NCBI GenBank assembly: GCA_022782405.1 | Contig: JALFNK010000002.1 | Coordinates: 52,057 to 116,056 of the forward strand | Direction of reading: 5' to 3' | DNA length: 64,000 bases | Source: Alistipes sp. | GTDB taxonomy: Bacteria > Bacteroidota > Bacteroidia > Bacteroidales > Rikenellaceae | Shown here: piece by piece, positions 16,578-26,928 of the stretch | How the letters are laid out: every line of letters begins with the position of its first letter | Position numbering within the stretch: position 1 is the stretch's first letter | The notes under the pieces: model-generated | Database searches by the model: none | Told to the model about the DNA's origin: nothing | Seen by the model: only the letters and a program-made list of their open reading frames with translations | Made by a program: the position numbers and the translations under genes

Positions 16578-18946
16578 TACTCCTTGAGGTAGATCCGTTT
16601 CACACGCGACGAGACCGAGGTCATGATTTCATAGGGAATCGTATCGAGCACCCGGGCCATCGTCTCCAGGTCGTTGCCCGGTTCGGGGGAGAAGATCCGC
16701 ACCTCGTCGCCCTCCCCGACTCCGGGAATATCCGTAATGTCGATCATGCAGCTGTCCATGCAGACACGCCCCACGATGGGCGCTGCCCCGCCGCCGACCA
16801 ATACCGACCAGCGACCGCAGCCCAGATGCCGGTCCAGACCGTCGGCATAACCGACAGGGATCGTCGCCGTGATGCTCGGGCGCGTCAGGCGCCCGGCCCG
16901 TCCGTAGCCGACCGTCTCACCCGCCGCAAGATGCTTGATCGCCACGATCCGCGTCCGCAGCGTCGAAACGGGACGCAATGCTTCGTTGTGCTGCCAGCCG
17001 AAGCCATAGAGGCCCAGGCCGAGCCGGCACATGTCGTACTGCGCCTCGGGGAAGCGTTCGATGGCCGCCGAGTTGGCCGTATGACGGATCACCGGATAGG
17101 GCAACGATGCCGCAATGGCGCCGCTCATCCGGTCGTAGCGGGCGATCTGCGCCCGCGTATAGGCATCCTCCTCGGGCATGTCGGCGCAGTTCAGATGCGA
17201 GAAGATCGTCGCCACCTTGACCTCCGGACGCACCGGAAGCAATTCGCAGAGCCGGTCGATCTCCTCCTCCATGAAGCCCAGACGGTGCATGCCCGTATCG
17301 AGTTTCAGATGGATCGGATAACGTGTCTCGCCGGCATGCGACACGGCAACCGCAAAGTCGTCGAGCGACCGGAAGCTGTAAATCTCGGGTTCGAGCCGGT
17401 TGGCGATCATCTGCTCGAAACTGTCCGCATCGGCATTGAGCACCACGATCGGCATCGAAATACCCCGCTCGCGCAGCAGCACGCCCTCGTCGGCAAAGGC
17501 TACGGCCAGGTAATCCACACCCTGGTGCTGGAGCATCTGCGCCACCTCGAAATCCCCGGCGCCGTAGGAGCCCGCCTTGACCATCGCCACGAGCTTCGTG
17601 CCGTGGGCGAGTTTCGACCGAAAGTAGTTCAGATTGTGGATCATCGCATCGAGATCGACCTCCAGAACGGTCGTATGGCTCTTCCGCGCAAGGGCATGGG
17701 CCAGCTTTTCGAAGCGGTACTCCCGGGCACCCTTGAGCAACACGGCACGACCTGCCACGGCATCGCGGCCCAACCGTTCGATGCACTCCTCGGTCGAAGG
17801 GAAGAAGGTCTTGTTGCAGGTGATAAGCGCGGCATAGCTCTTCAGCTTCGGCCCGATGCCGACGAAGGTGTCAATACCAGCACGGGCCACCATGCCCGCC
17901 ACGCGGCTGTAAAGCTCGTCGTCCGACAGGCCGCTCTGCGCGATATCCGACAGGATGAGGGTCTTCGGGCGCGCAAGAGCCACCGTATGGAGGTAATCCA
18001 AGGCCAGCGCCAGCGAATTGAGGTCGAGGTTGTAGGCGTCGTTGATCAATACCGAGTCGTTGATGCCGTCCTTGACCTCAAGGCGCATCGCCACTTCGGG
18101 AGCCGACGCAAAGGCCGGGGCGGGATAACCCATCGCAGCGCAGAAGGCCTCGACGATCTGGGCATTGCGCCGCGAGGCCTCGTTGCCGATGACCGATTCG
18201 GGAACGCTCGGAAACGACGCCGCGTCGTAAAGTCTGCGGGAGGCGAAATGCGTAGCGACGAGACGGCCCAGCGGCTCGTAGTAGCTGTGGTAGATGATTG
18301 TCGCGGCGCCATGCGCAAGCACCATCTTTTCGATACACTTCTGCTCGAGGTTGAGGAAATGCTCCTGATGGGCATCGCCGATCGAGGTGAAAACCACCAC
18401 GTCGGGACGGATGATCCGCTCCAGACGCTCCATCTCGCCCGGTTTCGAGATTCCGGCCTCGAAAATCGCCAGCTGCTCGTCGCCTTCGAGCATCAGCACC
18501 GAAAGAGGTACACCCAACTGCGAATTGTAGCTCTTCGGCGAACGGTAGTACTTCATGCCGGCGGGAAGCTCCTCGGCAATCCACTCCTTGATGACCGTCT
18601 TGCCGTTCGAACCGGTGATTCCGACCACCGTACCCCGGAACTGCGCCCGGTGATAGGCTGCCAGGCACTGCAGGGCGTCGATGGCATTCGCGACCACGAC
18701 GCAGCCGCAGCCCGCAGGCAGATCGACCGGCCGCTCGGTCAGGAAGGCCCTGACCCCGCGGTCGAGCATCTGCCCGACATAATCGTGCGAATCGTGATTG
18801 GCGCCGCACATCGCCACGAACATCGGACCCGTGGACAGTTCGCAGGTCAGCGAACGGCTGTCCGTTACCACGGACTGCACCTCGCAGTCCGTGCCCGAAA
18901 ACGTGCCGCCCACAATGGCGGCAATCCGTGAAAGTCTGTATTTCAT
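16577..18946 (-). CDS. Bifunctional MurF / alanine racemase fusion
   Basis: A 789-residue fusion supplying two steps of peptidoglycan precursor synthesis. The N-terminal half is UDP-N-acetylmuramoyl-tripeptide:D-alanyl-D-alanine ligase, with the Mur ligase P-loop GITGSNGKTVIKEW near residue 115 and the ENKD-region NDAYNLDLNSLALAL. The C-terminal half (from about residue 425) is a PLP-dependent alanine racemase, with the PLP lysine in MVKAGSYGAG and the C-terminal VGRVCMDSCMIDI. This fusion is known in Bacteroidetes. It couples D-Ala production to D-Ala-D-Ala addition and overlaps the downstream methyltransferase by one base. Confidence 0.95.
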   Translation of the reverse strand: MKYRLSRIAAIVGGTFSGTDCEVQSVVTDSRSLTCELSTGPMFVAMCGANHDSHDYVGQMLDRGVRAFLTERPVDLPAGCGCVVVANAIDALQCLAAYHRAQFRGTVVGITGSNGKTVIKEWIAEELPAGMKYYRSPKSYNSQLGVPLSVLMLEGDEQLAIFEAGISKPGEMERLERIIRPDVVVFTSIGDAHQEHFLNLEQKCIEKMVLAHGAATIIYHSYYEPLGRLVATHFASRRLYDAASFPSVPESVIGNEASRRNAQIVEAFCAAMGYPAPAFASAPEVAMRLEVKDGINDSVLINDAYNLDLNSLALALDYLHTVALARPKTLILSDIAQSGLSDDELYSRVAGMVARAGIDTFVGIGPKLKSYAALITCNKTFFPSTEECIERLGRDAVAGRAVLLKGAREYRFEKLAHALARKSHTTVLEVDLDAMIHNLNYFRSKLAHGTKLVAMVKAGSYGAGDFEVAQMLQHQGVDYLAVAFADEGVLLRERGISMPIVVLNADADSFEQMIANRLEPEIYSFRSLDDFAVAVSHAGETRYPIHLKLDTGMHRLGFMEEEIDRLCELLPVRPEVKVATIFSHLNCADMPEEDAYTRAQIARYDRMSGAIAASLPYPVIRHTANSAAIERFPEAQYDMCRLGLGLYGFGWQHNEALRPVSTLRTRIVAIKHLAAGETVGYGRAGRLTRPSITATIPVGYADGLDRHLGCGRWSVLVGGGAAPIVGRVCMDSCMIDITDIPGVGEGDEVRIFSPEPGNDLETMARVLDTIPYEIMTSVSSRVKRIYLKE

Positions 18947-19017
18947 AACTTATCCGTATGGAGTCGGCCGAAGATCCGGCGTTCGGCAGCCCGGCCGCCG
19001 CTCCGACAATTACCCTG

Positions 19018-21513
19018 TTACGACAGATCGAACGTTACGATCGTAATGCCCGCACCGCCGCGGTCGGCATGTTCATCCACGGCCGAGACCACCTCCGGCA
19101 CACTCCGCAGGTAGCGGCGGATCTCCTCCTTGAGGGCTCCGGTGCCCTTGCCGTGGAGGATCGACACCGAGCTCACGCCCACCATCAGCGCATCGTCGAT
19201 GAAATCCTGCACCTGCTCCAGCGCCTCGGCGGCACGCATGCCCCGCACGTCGATGTGGTCGCGGAAACGGAGCTTGCGGGCCGAGATGTCGGCCGAAACC
19301 ACCGTACGCGGCGCCACGGGCCGCGTTGCCTCGCGGTATTCGCTGTTCGAGACGACCTGCAGGCGGCGGCGGTCCACCGTCGTCAGAATCTGTCCGAAGG
19401 CCACCTGCGCCCGGTTACCCTTGATTGACTGCACGATACCGACCATATCCTGTCCCTCCATGCGGACCTTCGAGCCCTCGACCACCTCGCGCGGCTTCTC
19501 CGCTTCGGGGGCCGGTGCGGCCGGCGCGGCGGCTCCTTCCCGGGCCTTGCGCTCGGCTCGCCGCTGGCGCCGCCGTTCGATACGCTCGATCTCGCGCGAC
19601 ACGGCGGCGTCGCGCTCGGCATCGTCCGCCCTTGCGACCTGCTGCTCGCGGAAATCCTCCAGTTCGCGGCGCGCCAGGCGCGTGAGCTCCTTCTCGGCCT
19701 GCGCCTCGCGAATCGTGCGGATCGTATTCTCGATCTGCCGGTTGGCGTCGGCAATGAGCTGCTGCGCCTCCTGCTTGGCACGGCGCAGGATCTCCTGACG
19801 CTCGGCGCGGATGCCGGCCAGCTGTTCGGAATAGCTCTGCTCCAGCTCCTCGACCTTGCGGTCCGTCAGGCGAATACGGTCGCGCTTCTGCTCCCAGTAG
19901 TGCTTGTCGCGCGCGATCTCGCGCAACTGCCTCTCGATATTGATATGGTCCGAACCCGCCTTCTCGCTCGCGGCACGGATGATCTCCTCCGGAAGTCCGA
20001 TCTTGCGCGCGATCTCCACGGCAAACGAACTGCCCGGCTTGCCCATCTCGAGCCGGAACAACGGCCGGATGTGCTGCACGTCGAACTGCATCGCCCCGTT
20101 GGCGATGCCCTCCGTATTCGAGGCGTAGTATTTGATGTTGGCGTAGTGGGTGGTGATCACCCCGTAGCATCCTTTTTCGAGAAGCTTTTCGAGAATCGCC
20201 TCTGCGATTGCCCCGCCGATCGTGGGCTCCGTGCCCGAACCGAACTCGTCGATGAGCACCAGCGTACGGTCCGACGCCCCGGCAAGCATATGCTTCATGT
20301 TGAGCAGATGCGACGAATAGGTTGAAAGGTCATTGTCGATCGACTGTTCGTCGCCGATGTCGATAAACAGGCTCCGGAAGACGGGAAGCTCCGAGTTCTC
20401 CGACGCCGGGACGGGGAATCCGCACTGGAACATGTACTGCACGATGCCCGTGGTTTTCAGACAGACCGACTTGCCGCCGGCATTCGGGCCCGAAATGACG
20501 AGGATGTGCTTGCGGCGGTCGAGCTGCAGGTCGAGGGGCACGATCTCGCGGCCGGCGGCCCGCAGCGTCTGCTGCAGCAGCGGATGGCGTGCGTTGCGCA
20601 GCACCAGGCGGTCGTCGGTCGAGAGGATCGGCTTCACACAGCCGTTCTCCGAAGCCCAGCGACCCTTGGCACGCAACATGTCGATCTCGGCCAGGTAGTC
20701 GCCCGACACGGCGATCGACTCCGTATCGGGACGGATCGCATCGGTGAACTCCGAAAGGATTCGGACGATTTCACGTCGCTCGGCATACTCCAGTTCGCGC
20801 AGCTCGTTGTTGATCTCCACAACCTCCACCGGCTCGACATAGAAGGTCTTGCCCGTGGCCGATTCATCATGAATGAAGCCGTTGAGCTTGCGCTTGTTGG
20901 AAGCCGAAACAGGAATTACGGCCCGACCGTCGCGGATCGAGATCTGCGCATCGGCATCCACGATGCCGGCGCCTTTGGCCGAGGCGAGCACGGCCTGCAG
21001 CCGCTTGGCTGCCTGCCCCTCGCGTTCGCGGATTGCCCGCCGGATCTGCAGCAGGGCCGGCGAGGCATTGTCGCGCACATTGCCGAAACGGTCGAGGATT
21101 GTCTCGATGCGCTGCACGATCTCGGGGAAGGCGGCGATGTCCCGCGTCAGGGCGTAAAGCGCCGGATAGCGTTCTTCGCGGGCGCGGATAAAGGAAACGA
21201 CGCCACCCAATGCGGACAGCGCACCGTGCAGCGTCATCACCTCCTCGACATCGAGGAAAGATCCCTCGACGCGCAGCTTCGCCGCCAGAAAATCGATATC
21301 GGGATAGTCGCCCCCGGGAAAGTCGCGCTCCATCTCAAGCAGCAGGCGCATCTCGTCGGAAAGGATCTGACGTTGTTCGATCTCCCGTGCGGAGGTAGAA
21401 AAGCCCTCCGCAGCAAGACGTTCACGGGCGGCACGCATGCTGCACAAGGCTGCGACCTGCTCGCGGAGCCGGTCGAAACCTATCTTTTGCTCGAAAGTAG
21501 CAGGATAAATCAT
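19018..21513 (-). CDS. mutS2: MutS2-family endonuclease
   Basis: An 831-residue MutS2 homologue; the family suppresses recombination and, in some species, rescues collided ribosomes. It has the core/clamp region, an ATPase with Walker A GPNAGGKSVCLK (about residue 345) and TLVLIDEFGSGTEP, and a long coiled-coil. The C-terminal Smr domain carries HIDVRGMRAAEAL and SILHGKGTGAL. The usual LDLRG nuclease motif reads IDVRG here. There is no N-terminal mismatch-recognition domain, as expected for MutS2. Confidence 0.95.
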   Translation of the reverse strand: MIYPATFEQKIGFDRLREQVAALCSMRAARERLAAEGFSTSAREIEQRQILSDEMRLLLEMERDFPGGDYPDIDFLAAKLRVEGSFLDVEEVMTLHGALSALGGVVSFIRAREERYPALYALTRDIAAFPEIVQRIETILDRFGNVRDNASPALLQIRRAIREREGQAAKRLQAVLASAKGAGIVDADAQISIRDGRAVIPVSASNKRKLNGFIHDESATGKTFYVEPVEVVEINNELRELEYAERREIVRILSEFTDAIRPDTESIAVSGDYLAEIDMLRAKGRWASENGCVKPILSTDDRLVLRNARHPLLQQTLRAAGREIVPLDLQLDRRKHILVISGPNAGGKSVCLKTTGIVQYMFQCGFPVPASENSELPVFRSLFIDIGDEQSIDNDLSTYSSHLLNMKHMLAGASDRTLVLIDEFGSGTEPTIGGAIAEAILEKLLEKGCYGVITTHYANIKYYASNTEGIANGAMQFDVQHIRPLFRLEMGKPGSSFAVEIARKIGLPEEIIRAASEKAGSDHINIERQLREIARDKHYWEQKRDRIRLTDRKVEELEQSYSEQLAGIRAERQEILRRAKQEAQQLIADANRQIENTIRTIREAQAEKELTRLARRELEDFREQQVARADDAERDAAVSREIERIERRRQRRAERKAREGAAAPAAPAPEAEKPREVVEGSKVRMEGQDMVGIVQSIKGNRAQVAFGQILTTVDRRRLQVVSNSEYREATRPVAPRTVVSADISARKLRFRDHIDVRGMRAAEALEQVQDFIDDALMVGVSSVSILHGKGTGALKEEIRRYLRSVPEVVSAVDEHADRGGAGITIVTFDLS

Positions 21514-21600
21514 AGCGGGAAAAACAGCACGACGGAGTTCCGGAATTACCCATAGGACATCGCCGCAGAACGAGCCTTACCGGGAGCCGGAATCCGCGCC

Positions 21601-22602
21601 CTATTGAGCGTGGCGAAGGGAGTCCTTGAGTCTTTTCTCGGCCTCACGGGCAGCCTTGCGCTCCGCCTTGGCCTTCATCTTTTCGGGATCGCGTCCGAAG
21701 AGCGAGAAATGCACATAACGCCCCGGATACTGCCGTAGGTCGGCCAACAGCGACGCCAGGTTGCCGCTCGCCATCGTAAGCGAGTCGTAAAGCGCCCGGT
21801 CGTTCAGCAGAAGGCCCAACGAACCGTCGCCCTCGTCGATCTTTCCGAGCAGGTCGTCGAGGGTCGCCACGCTCTCCGAAAGACGTCGTGCGAAGTCCGC
21901 CTCGGCCAACTGCGCCGTAACCTCGTTCAGGCTGCCCACAATACTGTCTACCCGCGGAGCATTCTCACCGAGCATGTCGGCGAACGCTGCGAGGTTCCGT
22001 ACGGCGGATTGCAGGCGTCCCTTCTCGGTATCGAGCAGCTCGGCCACGTCGCCCGACATCGAATTCAGGTTGCCCAGCGTCCCGGAGATGTTCGTCGCGT
22101 TCTCCTCGAGCAACTTATTGACGTTGTCGAGCGTCCGCGACAGATCATCGGTAATCTGCGAAATCTTCTGCTTGAAAAAGTCGAGTTCCGAGCCTGCCAT
22201 GTCCATCAGGTCGCGGTCGCGGCCCGAGCGCAGCGTATCACCTGCCTGAAGACAGACAGACGAAGCGCCGTAGATGATCTCTATAGCCTTCGAGCCCATC
22301 AGGCTGCTGCTGATGATCTTCGCCTCGGAATCCTCGGGGATGAGGTACTGGCGCTTGATCGTCAGCTGGAGAATGACCTTGTCGCTGCGCCGCGGATCGA
22401 GCGTGATACCGGTTACCGTACCGATCTTTACGCCCTGCATCTGCACGGGCGATGCGGCCTGAACCCCGGCCACCTGATCGTAGGCGGCATAGTAAACCGT
22501 GTTGCGGCCGAAAATATCAAAACCTTTCAGGAATCGGATTCCGGCCCAGGCGGCCAGGATCATCGCCACGGCGAATACTCCGATTTTAACCTCTCTTTTC
22601 AT
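21601..22602 (-). CDS. MlaD/MCE-family lipid-transport protein
   Basis: A 333-residue inner-membrane-anchored protein with one N-terminal helix (about residues 7-25) and an MCE domain (FGRNTVYYAAYDQVAGVQAASPV, then VKIGTVTGI), followed by a long helical region. MCE proteins form hexameric rings that move phospholipids between inner and outer membranes. It lies just downstream of the cell-wall amidase on the same strand, near lptD, an envelope-biogenesis neighbourhood seen in other Bacteroidetes. The ATPase and permease partners are not in the window. Confidence 0.9.
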   Translation of the reverse strand: MKREVKIGVFAVAMILAAWAGIRFLKGFDIFGRNTVYYAAYDQVAGVQAASPVQMQGVKIGTVTGITLDPRRSDKVILQLTIKRQYLIPEDSEAKIISSSLMGSKAIEIIYGASSVCLQAGDTLRSGRDRDLMDMAGSELDFFKQKISQITDDLSRTLDNVNKLLEENATNISGTLGNLNSMSGDVAELLDTEKGRLQSAVRNLAAFADMLGENAPRVDSIVGSLNEVTAQLAEADFARRLSESVATLDDLLGKIDEGDGSLGLLLNDRALYDSLTMASGNLASLLADLRQYPGRYVHFSLFGRDPEKMKAKAERKAAREAEKRLKDSLRHAQ

Positions 22603-22668
22603 ATTCGAAACAGCTGTTTTTATTCCTCAAACCTGTGCTCCGGGCGGCGTCGGCTCCCGAAGGCTTTT

Positions 22669-23937
22669 TCATTTCACAATCCGGTCGCCCCGGCAGGAGA
22701 CGACGAAAGCTTCCGGGAAATGCTTCCGCACCTCGCGCAACCGCCGTTGCGCCTCCTTCTGATCGGCATACTCGCCGACACAATATTTATACGGGAAACG
22801 GCCCTCGGCGACATATTGCTTCACCTTGCCACGGTAGGACCCGAACTGCGACGAACGGAGCGACACGGGCTTGGCGCTCGCCATTATCTGAACCGTATAA
22901 CGCAAAGGCTCCTGCCGTTTCGTCCCGGCAGCCGTCCCTGTCTTCTTCTCGGTTGTTTTCGCGGCACCCGAAGCAGCGGCAGCGCTCTTCGAAGACTCGG
23001 CCGGCGAAGCCGCCTTCGGTTTCGAAGCCTGCCCGGATGCGGAATCCGCCTTGCCCGACGTTTTTGCGGTCTTCTCTTCTTTATCCGCAGCAGCCGGAGC
23101 CGACTCTGCGGAGCGCTTCGGAGCGCGCTCGACCTCCCGTTCCTCCTCGGTACCGCGAATTTTGAGCACATAGTCCGAATAGTCGCGGATACCCTGGTAG
23201 ATGTTGCGGGCAATCTCGTTCAGTCCCTTTTCCGACTTCATGTAGGCCATCTCCTGCGGATTGGTCATAAAGCCGATCTCGGTCAGCACGCCCGGCATGT
23301 CCGTGGCGTAGAGCACGCGCAGCAGCTGCGGCTTCACGCCGCGCGAACGGCGACCGCTGCGGATGTAGTTGTCCTGGATGCAGCGAGCCAGCGCCTCGGT
23401 GTACTCGCCGTAGGTGAACTGCAGATTCTGGATGTAGGCCCGGACGATGGCCGCCGTACGTTCGTCCGACATGTCGATCAGGTCTTCCCGATTGCTCTCA
23501 TAGAGGGCATTTTCGTTGTAACGCTGCTCCTTGGGGCTTTCGCCCATAATGAGCGTCTCGACCCCACGCGCATCCTTCGTCTTGGCCGCATTGACATGCA
23601 CCGAGACGAACAGGTCGCCTCCCGCCTTGTTGGCAATGTCGGCGCGGGCCTGCAAATCGTCGGCGAGCGTCGCGCCCAACGCCTTGTCCGTCTTGCGCGT
23701 ATAGACCACCTTCACACCCGGCATCCCCTCCTCGATCAGCTTGCCGACCTTCAGGACCACTTTCAGCGTAAGATCCTTCTCATAGACTCCGCTGTAATGG
23801 GCTCCGGGGAACTTGCCGCCATGCCCCGCATCGAGTACGACCACGCTCACGCCGTGTGCAATATTTCCGGCCGCGAAGACGTTCGTAGGGAGTGCCGCGG
23901 AGACGAGGGCGAGGATCATCACGAGAGCGGTGCGCAT
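22669..23937 (-). CDS. N-acetylmuramoyl-L-alanine amidase with C-terminal SPOR-like domain
   Basis: Exported amidase of 422 residues that cleaves the peptide stem from MurNAc during cell separation. The signal peptide is MRTALVMILALVSAALPTNVFA. The Amidase_3 domain has zinc-site motifs LDAGHGG, DLFVSVHVNA and the C-terminal GVLTEIGFMTN. A Lys/Ala/Ser-rich linker (about 245-345) leads to a SPOR-like peptidoglycan-binding domain (YTVQIMASAKPV to the end). The ATG at 23937 is preferred to an upstream in-frame start at 24003 because it begins the signal peptide. Confidence 0.93.
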   Translation of the reverse strand: MRTALVMILALVSAALPTNVFAAGNIAHGVSVVVLDAGHGGKFPGAHYSGVYEKDLTLKVVLKVGKLIEEGMPGVKVVYTRKTDKALGATLADDLQARADIANKAGGDLFVSVHVNAAKTKDARGVETLIMGESPKEQRYNENALYESNREDLIDMSDERTAAIVRAYIQNLQFTYGEYTEALARCIQDNYIRSGRRSRGVKPQLLRVLYATDMPGVLTEIGFMTNPQEMAYMKSEKGLNEIARNIYQGIRDYSDYVLKIRGTEEEREVERAPKRSAESAPAAADKEEKTAKTSGKADSASGQASKPKAASPAESSKSAAAASGAAKTTEKKTGTAAGTKRQEPLRYTVQIMASAKPVSLRSSQFGSYRGKVKQYVAEGRFPYKYCVGEYADQKEAQRRLREVRKHFPEAFVVSCRGDRIVK

Positions 23938-23975
23938 ATTTGACGGTAAATGTGAGCTTTCTGTAAATTTTTGTC

Positions 23976-23983
23976 TATCTTTG
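23976..23983 (+). promoter_or_regulatory. -7 element for the lptD-like gene
   Basis: TATCTTTG with a TTTTTG about 5-12 bases upstream; leader of about 85 bases. Confidence 0.6.
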
Positions 23984-24049
23984 TCGGGCCTGAATCGCCG
24001 CACCGGAGCCCTCCGAGGCCCGCTGCGGGCGGTTTTGCCGACTTGTCGG

Positions 24050-24057
24050 CAAAGGTA
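24050..24057 (-). promoter_or_regulatory. -7 element for the amidase gene
   Basis: TACCTTTG on the minus strand, about 113 bases before the amidase ATG. It lies downstream of the oppositely directed lptD promoter, so the two 5' leaders would overlap by roughly 50 bases. The leader contains the stem TTTGCCGAC / GTCGGCAAA. Confidence 0.55.
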
Positions 24058-24074
24058 CGGAATTTTTTGGGATT

Positions 24075-26891
24075 TTGAACAGAGTGAGGCTAAAATATCT
24101 CCTGTCGGCGGCAGCGGTTCTGCTCTTCGCCCAGATGTTGCTGGGTTCGGGAGCGACGCTCGCCGTACCCTTCTCCATCCCCGCAGATTCCGTCAGTCGG
24201 ATTGAAATGGCTCCGTCCGATCCGGAGACCGGCGATTCGATCAAGACACCGGCCTCGCGCCGCGAGCGACGGCTCCAGGCCCGTGCCGCCCGTCAGGAAG
24301 CCCGCCGCATCCAATCGCCCGACACGCTCGCCCGGACCGACACGCTCGCCCGGGCGGCAGGGACGGATTCGCTGGCCGCCGACACCGTACGGCGCGACAC
24401 GGTACGCAAACCCCGGGCCGCCAAGGGCTTCCTCGACGATCCGCTCGACGGAAAAAGCACCGATTCGCTGGTCTACGACGTACGCAACAAGCTCGTCTAC
24501 ATCTACAATCAGGGAGACGTAACCTACCAGAGCCGGAACCTCAAGGCCGACTACATCCAGATCGACATGAACACGAAGTTGGTCTATGCCTACGGAAAGC
24601 CCGACTCGGTGGACGGTGTGTGGACCGTAACAAAGCCCGAATTCACGGAGGGCGGCACCGCCTACAAAATGGATACGATCACCTACAACCTCGATTCGCA
24701 GAAGGCGAAGATCAAAGGAGTGGCGACACAGCAGGGCGACGGCTGGCTGGTAGGCGGCAGCGTGAAGAAAATGCCCGACAACACCTTCAACATCGAGCAC
24801 GGAAAATACACCACCTGCGACCAGACGGACTGCCCGCACTTCTACCTCGCCATGACCAAGGCGAAGGTCATTCCCGGCAAGAAGGTCGTAACCGGCCCGG
24901 CCTACCTGGTCATGGAGGACGTCCCGATCTATTTTCTCGGCATTCCCGAGGGATTCTTCCCCATCAACATGGGGCCCAAGTCGGGTCTGCTGATGCCCTC
25001 TTACGGTGAAGAGTCCACCAAGGGATTCTTCCTGCGCGACCTGGGATACTACTTCACGTTGGGAGACTATGCCGACCTGGCTATCCGCGGCGGATTCTAC
25101 ACCCTCGGATCATGGGAGGCGTCGGCAGCCTCGCGCTACATCAAACGCTACAAATACAGCGGCAGCTTCAACATCCAGTTCTCCAACATCAAGACCGGAG
25201 AGAAAGGTGAACCCGACTACATCAAGCAGAACAACTTCCGCGTACAGTGGACCCACTCGCAGGATACGAAGGCCAATCCCGGATCGACCTTCTCGGCCTC
25301 GGTGAACTTTGCCACGAGCGGCTACAACCGTTACTCGGCCACCTCGCTCGACGACATCCTTTCGACACAGACCAACTCCTCGATCTCCTACTCGAAGAAC
25401 TGGGCCGGCACACCCTTCTCGCTCTCGGCGAACATGGCCATTTCGCAGAACTCGCAGAACCAGTCGATCTCGGTAACGCTGCCGACGGTCGTCTTCAACG
25501 TGTCGCGCATCTATCCCTTCAAACGCAAGGAACGCATCGGCAAGGAGCGCTGGTACGAAAAGATCTCGATGCAGTACACCGGAAAGATGACCAACTCGGT
25601 AACCACCACCGAATCGGAGATCTTCTCCAAAAAGACGCTCGACAACATGAAGAACGGCATCGAGCACTCGATCCCCGTCTCGGCCTCGTTCAACCTGTTC
25701 AACTACATCAACGTTACGCCGTCGTTCAACTACACCGAAAAGTGGTACTTCAAGAAGCAGGAGTACGAGTGGAACCCCCTGACGAACCAGACCGACACGC
25801 TGCCCTCCGACTACGGCTTCTACCGTCTCTATAACTATACGACGAGCGTCTCGGCTTCGACGACGCTCTACGGCATGTACGACTTCACGAAAAAACGCCG
25901 CGACCGCAAGATCCAGGCCATCCGTCATACGATCACGCCCTCGATCGGATTCTCCTTCGCCCCGGACTTCAGCAATCCCTCCTACGGATACTACCTCACG
26001 CGCCAGACCGACTCCACGGGACGCTTTACGACCTATTCACCCTACGCAATCAACGCCTACGGCGTGCCCTCCTCGGGAAAATCCATGTCGCTGAACTTCT
26101 CCCTGTCGCAAAACCTCGAGATGAAGGTCCTCTCGAAACGCGACACGTCGGGCGTCAAGAAGATCAAACTTATCGACGAACTGCGGTTGAGCGGATCGTA
26201 CAACTTTCTGGCCGACTCGATGAAACTCTCGACCATCTCGCTGTCGTTCCGCACGACGCTGTTCAAGAACTTCGGCATCAACCTCTCGGCGACAATCGAC
26301 CCCTACCGCGTAACCCCGCAGGGCGTACGTTACGACAAACTCTTCTTCCCGGGACGCATCACCTCGACGGGATGGTCGTTCGGCTATACCTTCAAGTCGC
26401 GGGACGACCGCTCGCAACCAGCCATGAACGACATCACGAGCCTGCCTCCCGAATATTCGAACCCCTTCTACGACCCTTACGGGACAATGGACCCCGTGCT
26501 GCGCCGACAGTACATGGCCCAATCCTATTATGATTTCTCCCTGCCGTGGAACTTCGGATTCAACTATGCGGTGAACTACTCGGTGGCCTACGTCAATAAC
26601 GGTACGACAGGATATCGGAAAAATATCACGCAGACCGTAAGTTTCAACGGCTCGCTCAACATCACCCCCAAGACGGGCATCACCTTCCAGGGCGGTTACG
26701 ATATCAAGGCGAACAAGCTCACCACCTCGTCGATTTCCATTTCGCGCGACCTCCACTGCTGGCAGATGTCCTTCTCGTGGATTCCCTTCGGCTACCACAA
26801 GAGCTGGAGTTTCAACATCGGCGTCAAGGCTGCGTCGCTCGCCGACCTGAAGTACGACAAGACACAGTCGATGTACGACAACATGTACTGA
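24075..26891 (+). CDS. LPS-assembly protein LptD homologue
   Basis: Outer-membrane beta-barrel that inserts lipopolysaccharide into the outer leaflet, 938 residues. It has an N-terminal signal segment (LLSAAAVLLFAQMLLGSGATLA), an OstA-like N-domain (about 135-270, SLVYDVRNKLVYIYNQGDV), and a long C-terminal barrel rich in aromatic strands. This is the large form annotated as putative LptD in Bacteroidetes. No ATG begins the frame: TTG at 24075 or GTG at 24084 are the only sensible starts, both just before the signal peptide. It is divergent from the amidase gene. Confidence 0.9.
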   Translation: MNRVRLKYLLSAAAVLLFAQMLLGSGATLAVPFSIPADSVSRIEMAPSDPETGDSIKTPASRRERRLQARAARQEARRIQSPDTLARTDTLARAAGTDSLAADTVRRDTVRKPRAAKGFLDDPLDGKSTDSLVYDVRNKLVYIYNQGDVTYQSRNLKADYIQIDMNTKLVYAYGKPDSVDGVWTVTKPEFTEGGTAYKMDTITYNLDSQKAKIKGVATQQGDGWLVGGSVKKMPDNTFNIEHGKYTTCDQTDCPHFYLAMTKAKVIPGKKVVTGPAYLVMEDVPIYFLGIPEGFFPINMGPKSGLLMPSYGEESTKGFFLRDLGYYFTLGDYADLAIRGGFYTLGSWEASAASRYIKRYKYSGSFNIQFSNIKTGEKGEPDYIKQNNFRVQWTHSQDTKANPGSTFSASVNFATSGYNRYSATSLDDILSTQTNSSISYSKNWAGTPFSLSANMAISQNSQNQSISVTLPTVVFNVSRIYPFKRKERIGKERWYEKISMQYTGKMTNSVTTTESEIFSKKTLDNMKNGIEHSIPVSASFNLFNYINVTPSFNYTEKWYFKKQEYEWNPLTNQTDTLPSDYGFYRLYNYTTSVSASTTLYGMYDFTKKRRDRKIQAIRHTITPSIGFSFAPDFSNPSYGYYLTRQTDSTGRFTTYSPYAINAYGVPSSGKSMSLNFSLSQNLEMKVLSKRDTSGVKKIKLIDELRLSGSYNFLADSMKLSTISLSFRTTLFKNFGINLSATIDPYRVTPQGVRYDKLFFPGRITSTGWSFGYTFKSRDDRSQPAMNDITSLPPEYSNPFYDPYGTMDPVLRRQYMAQSYYDFSLPWNFGFNYAVNYSVAYVNNGTTGYRKNITQTVSFNGSLNITPKTGITFQGGYDIKANKLTTSSISISRDLHCWQMSFSWIPFGYHKSWSFNIGVKAASLADLKYDKTQSMYDNMY

Positions 26892-26928
26892 TCCGCCGTC
26901 GCGACCGTCCCGGGCTCATAACGGTTTT

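Noticed and set aside
16523..18931. 802-codon plus-strand frame over murF-alr
   Set aside because: Shadow of the fusion gene, rich in Arg/His/Gly as expected from reverse-frame translation.
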